This document shows, one piece after another, positions 59,571-64,000 of a DNA stretch of 64,000 nucleotides. The translations under genes and the position numbers were made by a program. Within the stretch, counting starts at the first letter, position 1, and every line of letters begins with the position of its first letter. Location of the stretch: the NCBI GenBank assembly GCA_910587655.1, contig CAJUND010000008.1, positions 1 through 64,000 of the forward strand, given 5' to 3'. Origin of the DNA: an uncultured Agathobacter sp. GTDB lineage: Bacteria; Bacillota; Clostridia; Lachnospirales; Lachnospiraceae. The notes below the pieces were generated by a model. The model did no database searches. It saw only the letters and a program-made list of their open reading frames with translations, and was not told where the DNA came from.

Positions 59571-60656
59571 TTAACTCTTTTGTATCCATGCATATACAAC
59601 CGTTTCACTCAAATCATCCAGATGATGCCTTACTGCAAGCTTATACTCCGGTAAAATCCGCTTAATCAGCAGTGGTATGGAATAAAAATCAACTGCATTA
59701 TGGTAAATACATACCGCCAGCAGCGGCCTGTACTTTCTTATACCGTTTTCTGCCCCCAGAAGCATCTGGTATTCATAGCTCTCAATATCCGCTTTCAGGA
59801 AAGAATACGGTTCTGTCAGGAACTCATCCAGTGCAACTATCCGTAAGTCCCCTTCTTCCTCCGAAGACAGTCCCACGATCTTGCTTCCCAGCCCGTCATT
59901 CTCCCCGTAGTGTTCAAATTTTGCCGCACCGCTGTGCTCGCCTATTCCATATGGATATAATTCAAACCGGCTTTCCTGAATATTTTGCCTGCTGCATTCC
60001 TTTTCCACTGTTTTCTTTAAGCAGGAAAAATTATCCTTGTCCGGTTCAAACGCAATAATCTTTCCGAACTCTCCGTCTTTCTGTTTTAAATATTCTTCAA
60101 TGGTATCACCGGTATATGCCCCGCAGTCCACAAATACTTCATCCGGATTTTTCCTTTGAAATGAATCCAGACAGAAATATGCATTGCCCTCTTCCAGGTC
60201 TGCTTCCGGCTTATTTCCGGTTATCCTCCATTTTACCAGCTCTGCATAGACTTCCCTGGAACGCTCGTCATAAAGCATATCATAACATTCCAGCACCTCC
60301 TTACGGTGCGACTTTAAAATGACCTCATCAACAAGCCGGCATTCTGCGCCAAGCAGACTGCACTGCTCCCTTATTTCTTTCACCACATCCGGCTGTATGG
60401 TACAGATTAAAACGCAGATATCATTCTGTTCCTGCAGTACTTCAGGTCCTTTGACCGGCTTGCCATTAAAAATTTTATTTTTCTTTGATACAGCGCTGTC
60501 AATATAACCTTCAAAAGAAAACCCTTCTTTCTCAAGCCTGTGAAACCCCTCATAATACAGCTTTGCCGTATTTCCCGCTCCCCAGATCCACACTTTTTTC
60601 CCGGACAGCTCCGGTAATCCGCACAGTATTTCTTCCAGTTTTAATCTGTCCGCCAT
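59571..60656 (-). CDS. FkbM family methyltransferase (copy 2)
   Basis: This 361-residue protein has the same two-part layout as the copy at 57546: a Rossmann-like N-terminal domain (KVWIWGAGNTAKLYYEGF, FEGYIDSAV, VCVLICTIQPDVV-like) and a C-terminal FkbM domain (VFVDCGAYTGDTIEEYL near 172, IIAFEPDKDNFSCLKKT, and SFLKADIESYEYQMLLGAENG near 285). AAAGGAAG precedes the ATG. Confidence 0.87.
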   Translation of the reverse strand: MADRLKLEEILCGLPELSGKKVWIWGAGNTAKLYYEGFHRLEKEGFSFEGYIDSAVSKKNKIFNGKPVKGPEVLQEQNDICVLICTIQPDVVKEIREQCSLLGAECRLVDEVILKSHRKEVLECYDMLYDERSREVYAELVKWRITGNKPEADLEEGNAYFCLDSFQRKNPDEVFVDCGAYTGDTIEEYLKQKDGEFGKIIAFEPDKDNFSCLKKTVEKECSRQNIQESRFELYPYGIGEHSGAAKFEHYGENDGLGSKIVGLSSEEEGDLRIVALDEFLTEPYSFLKADIESYEYQMLLGAENGIRKYRPLLAVCIYHNAVDFYSIPLLIKRILPEYKLAVRHHLDDLSETVVYAWIQKS

Positions 60657-60677
60657 CTTAATTCTTCCTTTCTGGTT

Positions 60678-62492
60678 TTAACTTTTTTTATACAGTTCAA
60701 TCAGCATATTTTCCCGCATCTCCTCTTCCGGAAGCATCGGGTTCATATACTCCAGCGGCAGCGATTCCATCTGCCCGTCCGTTCTCTTATAGGAAACCTG
60801 CTTTGGAAATGCGCTCAGCTCAATCGGAACCATTACCTCACAGATAACAGGCCCGTCATATTCCAGCACCTTTTGCACCTTTTCCTTTAATTCAAGGTTA
60901 TTATAAATCTGCACTGTCTTTAAACAGTAAGCAGCTGCCACATCCGAAACCGGGGACAGTGTCAGGTTCGACTTCTCATCACAGGCGACATAATGCCCTT
61001 CAAAAACATTTTTCTGAGTTGCATGAATCTGAGCATACCCCTGGTTATTCAGTACAAAAATCTTGACCGGAAGATTCAGCCGTCTGATGGTTTCCAGTTC
61101 CTGAATATTCATCTGGAATCCGCCGTCGCCGTTCACACATACGGTCCGCCTTCTGTTTCCTGCCAGGCATGCCCCAATCGTTGCCGGAACGCCAAATCCC
61201 ATGGACGCAAGTCCTTTTGTGGAAAACACTCTCTGTCCTTTTTTTACGCGGAACGTCTGCATCGAAACATCAATACATGTCCCGGAGCTTCCGGATACAT
61301 AAATATCCTCCGGCTGCATCTGTTCTGTAATTGTATCCAGCAGGGCATAGGTATTTACCAGTTCTTTCTGGTTCCAGGCTCCCTCTGTCACAACGGGATA
61401 TTTCTGTTTCATCCGGTCTGCATAGGAAATCCATTCCGTATAATCTTTATGCTGAATTTTATCTTTATGTTTTAACAGCAGCTCCATAAAATGCTTCGCA
61501 TCCGCACACACTGCCAGATTCGGTCTTACATTTGTTTTATGCAGCTCATTTTCATCAATATCCACCATAATTCTGACCGCCGCCCTTGCGAACCCGTCAA
61601 AATTATATCCCGTCTGAAGCAGGTTCATCCTTGCGCCGATGGAAAGGAAAAAATCCGAATTCTGCTGCACAAAATTTGCATAACGCTGTCCCATCCCCCC
61701 CGGTCTTCCAAAAAACAGCGGATGTGTATCCTCCATTAAATCTATTCCATTCCATGTGGTCAGAACCGGAATCTGCAGTTCTTCCGCTAACCGGTGAAAC
61801 TCCCCGGTGCCGCCGGAAAGCCGGATTCCATTTCCTGCCAGAAGTACCGGACGTTTCGCCTGGTTCAGATAATTAATCACCTCAAGCGCCTGCTGCTCCA
61901 GTAATTCTTCCTTTTTCCTTACTGTTTCCGCATCTGTTTCTTCCGGCTGCCATCCGGCAAGCTTTTCCGCGTCAATCTGTGTTGCCTGGACGTCCAGCGG
62001 GATATCCAGCCATACCGGACCTTTCCTACCGGTTGTCGCTTCATATACCGCCCTGTCCAGATGATGGCGGATACTTTCCGGGTCTGTCACCAGCGCCGCA
62101 TACTTTGTTACCGGTGTTACAACAGAAATAATATCAAGCTCCTGCATTCCCTGCTGGCGGATTCCCTGCCCGTTAATCATGTCTGCGGTCTTTACCTGCC
62201 CCGACAGCACAATCATTGGTGTGGATTCAATATAAGCCGCCGCAACTCCGGTAATGGCATTGGTTCCTCCCGGTCCGGTCGTCACCATTAAAAGCCCCGG
62301 CTCATTTGTCACCCTGGCATAGGCTTCCGCCGCAATCGAGCATGCCTGCTCGTGCAGGCACACCACGTACTGAATTTTTCTGCTTTTTCCCAGGGAATCA
62401 TTCAGGTGCATGGCACCGCCGCCGGGAAGCATAAACATATGCCTGATATTCAGCTGTTCCAGATACTGTATCACATAATCTGATAATTTCAT
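60678..62492 (-). CDS. Acetolactate-synthase-like thiamine diphosphate enzyme (YerE-type candidate)
   Basis: This 604-residue protein has the domain order of acetohydroxyacid synthase: the catalytic Glu E48 in CLHEQACSIAAEAYARVTN, VTTGPGGTNAITGVAAAYIESTPMIVLSGQ, and the cofactor motif NGDGGFQMNIQELETIRRLNLPVKIFVLNNQGY (near 452-485). In a sugar locus that also makes CDP-4-keto-3,6-dideoxyhexose, the best-known relative is YerE, which attaches a two-carbon unit from pyruvate to that sugar. This reading is inference; branched-chain amino acid synthesis is less likely because no ilv genes are near. A terminator-like hairpin lies 42 bases upstream. Confidence 0.8.
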   Translation of the reverse strand: MKLSDYVIQYLEQLNIRHMFMLPGGGAMHLNDSLGKSRKIQYVVCLHEQACSIAAEAYARVTNEPGLLMVTTGPGGTNAITGVAAAYIESTPMIVLSGQVKTADMINGQGIRQQGMQELDIISVVTPVTKYAALVTDPESIRHHLDRAVYEATTGRKGPVWLDIPLDVQATQIDAEKLAGWQPEETDAETVRKKEELLEQQALEVINYLNQAKRPVLLAGNGIRLSGGTGEFHRLAEELQIPVLTTWNGIDLMEDTHPLFFGRPGGMGQRYANFVQQNSDFFLSIGARMNLLQTGYNFDGFARAAVRIMVDIDENELHKTNVRPNLAVCADAKHFMELLLKHKDKIQHKDYTEWISYADRMKQKYPVVTEGAWNQKELVNTYALLDTITEQMQPEDIYVSGSSGTCIDVSMQTFRVKKGQRVFSTKGLASMGFGVPATIGACLAGNRRRTVCVNGDGGFQMNIQELETIRRLNLPVKIFVLNNQGYAQIHATQKNVFEGHYVACDEKSNLTLSPVSDVAAAYCLKTVQIYNNLELKEKVQKVLEYDGPVICEVMVPIELSAFPKQVSYKRTDGQMESLPLEYMNPMLPEEEMRENMLIELYKKS

Positions 62493-62533
62493 ACTTTTTT
62501 ACCTTTTCTTTAAACTTATCCTGACAATTCTCC

Positions 62534-62569
62534 AAAAAGGGTGATGCGGCATTCCACACCACCCTTTTT
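62534..62569. terminator. Terminator-like hairpin within the locus
   Basis: AAAAAGGGTG (62534-62543) and CACCCTTTTT (62560-62569) form a 10-bp stem with a 16-base loop. T-runs follow on both strands. It lies between the GT2 gene (62596) and the acetolactate-synthase-like gene, and may end or attenuate the incoming transcript. Confidence 0.55.
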
Positions 62570-62595
62570 AATACAGGAAAACTAAATGTATCCTC

Positions 62596-64000
62596 TCATT
62601 CCTTGTCCGCTGCTTCCTCCAGTGCCTGAGAACACCTGTCATGCAAATACTGTAAAACTATCAGTTTTTTTTCAACATTCAGATGAAATCCATCAACTGC
62701 CTCCATAGCTTTTATACTGAACCGTTCAACCCATTCTTTAAAATGCTCACAGTCATATCCTAACTGCCTTGCCATATTCATAAGAAATACCGTTTTATAA
62801 ATCGCATATTCCAGTCCAAGTACGATTTCCTCTGCATCCCCGCTCGTATACCAGTGCAGGAATTCGATTATCCCGTCAAACTGCTCCAGCCTTGACTCAT
62901 AAGTGGCATAATACTGCAGAGTTACTTCTCCGTCTTTGCCCGCTTCCGCCGACTCACCCTCATGTACCAGAATTACCGGTTCTTTCAGGCTGTCCCCTCT
63001 CCGGCTGAGTACTGCACACCACCACTCATGGGGATAACTCCTGTAAAACTTATTATCAGAAAACCGGTCCAGACGCGCGAAGTCCTCCTCTATAAAATCT
63101 TTCCTCCGGACAATCAGTCCTGATAAATAATTCTGGGTCAGAAACAAATTAATAAATGCATCCAGTCCCCTTTTTTTATAGCTCCGGTCCGAAATCTGGG
63201 CATGCTGCTGCATTGTCTTTGCCCTGATAACACCCAGCTGCGGAAATTCCTCCAGCAGCCCAAGATAATGTTCAAGTGCCTCCAATGCCAAATCATCCTC
63301 ATCAGAAACAAACACAACATATTTTCCATGTGCCATTTCAATAACATGCCGCCAGTTTGCTGTCGCATCCAGCGTTTTCCCATGGTCAAAATAAATCAGT
63401 CTGGCATCCGGAATTTCGGCAATCTGTTCGTACTCTTCCTGGTACCGCTCCATCCCGTTTTTAGAAACTGCAATTTCAATCTCTGCATCATATGGCATTG
63501 GCAGAAGATTCTTTATGCGTTCCAGCAGCAGATTTCCGCGGTTGTATGTCGGAATACCAATCGTAAGCAGCACATTGTCCGTATTCCGTCCCTCCGGCGT
63601 CAGACGGTATTCATGCTCCCTGTTTATAATTTCCAGCAGTTCCTTTTTCCCGTCTTCCGTTCCTATACATATCTTCGGCAGATAGACCGAGGTATGTTCA
63701 TGAAAATAACGCCGAAACTCTTCCATACCTGGAAACATCATAATCTTTTCTGCATAATCCGCCAGTTCCGGAATCTTAAAAAATGACGAGCACTTATTCA
63801 TGTCCTGGCAGACCGCATATATTTTATGGAATTTTGCTTCCGCAAGAATCCCCGGCAGATTACTCCAGTCCCAGTACATCGCAAGCGCCAGGGCGCTGAA
63901 CTCCATCTGGCGCAAATCCTCTGTCCTTTCAGTGCAGCTTACATTGTTTATGGAAAAGACTCCCCTGAAATTCTGTATTTCTTTATCAAAAATATAATAC
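62596..64000 (-). CDS. GT2 family glycosyltransferase (5' end beyond right edge)
   Basis: The reading frame is open to the right edge, so the N-terminus is missing; at least 467 residues are visible. The part before the first internal start (..GVFSINNVS..) is coding-like. An N-terminal domain of unknown type (EFSALALAMYWDWSNLPGILAEAKFHKIYAVCQDMNKCS) precedes a GT2 domain (LLTIGIPTYNRGNLLLERIKNLL, the DxD-like FVSDEDDLALEALEHYL, and LSGLIVRRKDF). A helical C-terminus follows. The gene shows that the locus continues beyond the window. Confidence 0.83.
   Translation of the reverse strand, partial: YYIFDKEIQNFRGVFSINNVSCTERTEDLRQMEFSALALAMYWDWSNLPGILAEAKFHKIYAVCQDMNKCSSFFKIPELADYAEKIMMFPGMEEFRRYFHEHTSVYLPKICIGTEDGKKELLEIINREHEYRLTPEGRNTDNVLLTIGIPTYNRGNLLLERIKNLLPMPYDAEIEIAVSKNGMERYQEEYEQIAEIPDARLIYFDHGKTLDATANWRHVIEMAHGKYVVFVSDEDDLALEALEHYLGLLEEFPQLGVIRAKTMQQHAQISDRSYKKRGLDAFINLFLTQNYLSGLIVRRKDFIEEDFARLDRFSDNKFYRSYPHEWWCAVLSRRGDSLKEPVILVHEGESAEAGKDGEVTLQYYATYESRLEQFDGIIEFLHWYTSGDAEEIVLGLEYAIYKTVFLMNMARQLGYDCEHFKEWVERFSIKAMEAVDGFHLNVEKKLIVLQYLHDRCSQALEEAADKE

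Noticed and set aside
60678..62492. Phosphonopyruvate decarboxylase (AepY) completing the phosphonate pathway
   Set aside because: The enzyme is thiamine-dependent, but it is about 600 residues with full acetolactate-synthase layout, whereas AepY is about 380 residues. It is also 34 kb from aepX.
22539..64000. Flagellin or S-layer protein gene as the glycan acceptor
   Set aside because: The locus resembles flagellin glycosylation islands, but no flagellin, S-layer, Wzx, Wzy or ABC exporter gene is visible, so the acceptor remains open.
1..64000. CRISPR arrays, tRNA or rRNA genes
   Set aside because: I saw no regularly spaced direct repeats and no tRNA- or rRNA-like stretches. The only short-period repeat is the 12-bp coding repeat at 19979-20038.

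Overview
The window looks like part of the chromosome of a Gram-positive Clostridia member, most likely a gut-type Lachnospiraceae. The reasons are a moderate-to-low G+C composition, AGGAGG-type ribosome sites almost everywhere, consensus sigma-A promoters (TTGACA/TATAAT with 17-base spacers), and family combinations typical of that group: MBOAT plus two DHHW proteins plus DUF4358, a TatD-associated-type radical SAM protein, a small CarD-like protein and a CBM2 secreted protein. This assignment is inferred from gene content, not from a marker gene.

Region 1 (1-15.7 kb) is ordinary chromosome. It holds a truncated secreted CBM2 protein, a CorA transporter, an operon for O-acylation of a surface polymer (DUF4358 lipoprotein, MBOAT acyltransferase, two DHHW proteins), trpS, a CarD-like regulator with an Arg/Gly-rich partner, a radical SAM protein, cysK with a promoter and candidate operator, an EAL-type c-di-GMP phosphodiesterase, a chemotaxis receptor, and a two-gene niacin salvage operon (nicotinamidase-like gene and pncB).

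Region 2 (15.7-22.4 kb) is a CDP-sugar operon: an Rpn-type nuclease gene, a divergent RfbF paralogue, rfbG, rfbF and rfbH. It should make a CDP-4-keto-3,6-dideoxyhexose precursor. Upstream is a small Xre-regulator/NPCBM-like pair with its own promoter.

Region 3 (22.5 kb to the right edge) is a glycan biosynthesis locus of more than 41 kb with all genes on the minus strand. It ends at a terminator at 22.44 kb and starts beyond the window. Its promoter-distal part (22.5-38.6 kb) holds very large glycosyltransferases, a phosphoenolpyruvate mutase fused to a cytidylyltransferase, a glycosyltransferase fused to an alkaline-phosphatase-superfamily domain, and three related ~520-residue glycosyltransferases. 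One of these three, and the neighbouring WecE-like aminotransferase, are each cut by a single in-frame TAG codon. The middle (38.6-56 kb) is the most unusual part. It has an aldolase, a sugar C-methyltransferase-like protein, an aminotransferase, a LuxE-LuxC fusion, an AMP ligase, a TylF-like methyltransferase, two complete split transketolases, two SPASM radical SAM enzymes, an acyl carrier protein, an SDR, a FabZ-like dehydratase and a NeuD-like acyltransferase. Together they look like a dedicated pathway for an acylated, methylated amino sugar or a chain-extended/branched sugar. The promoter-proximal part (56-64 kb) has GT2 glycosyltransferases, two FkbM methyltransferases, an epimerase and an acetolactate-synthase-like enzyme.

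The product is probably a surface or flagellar glycan with unusual sugars. No flagellin, polymerase or flippase gene is visible, so the acceptor is not known from this window.
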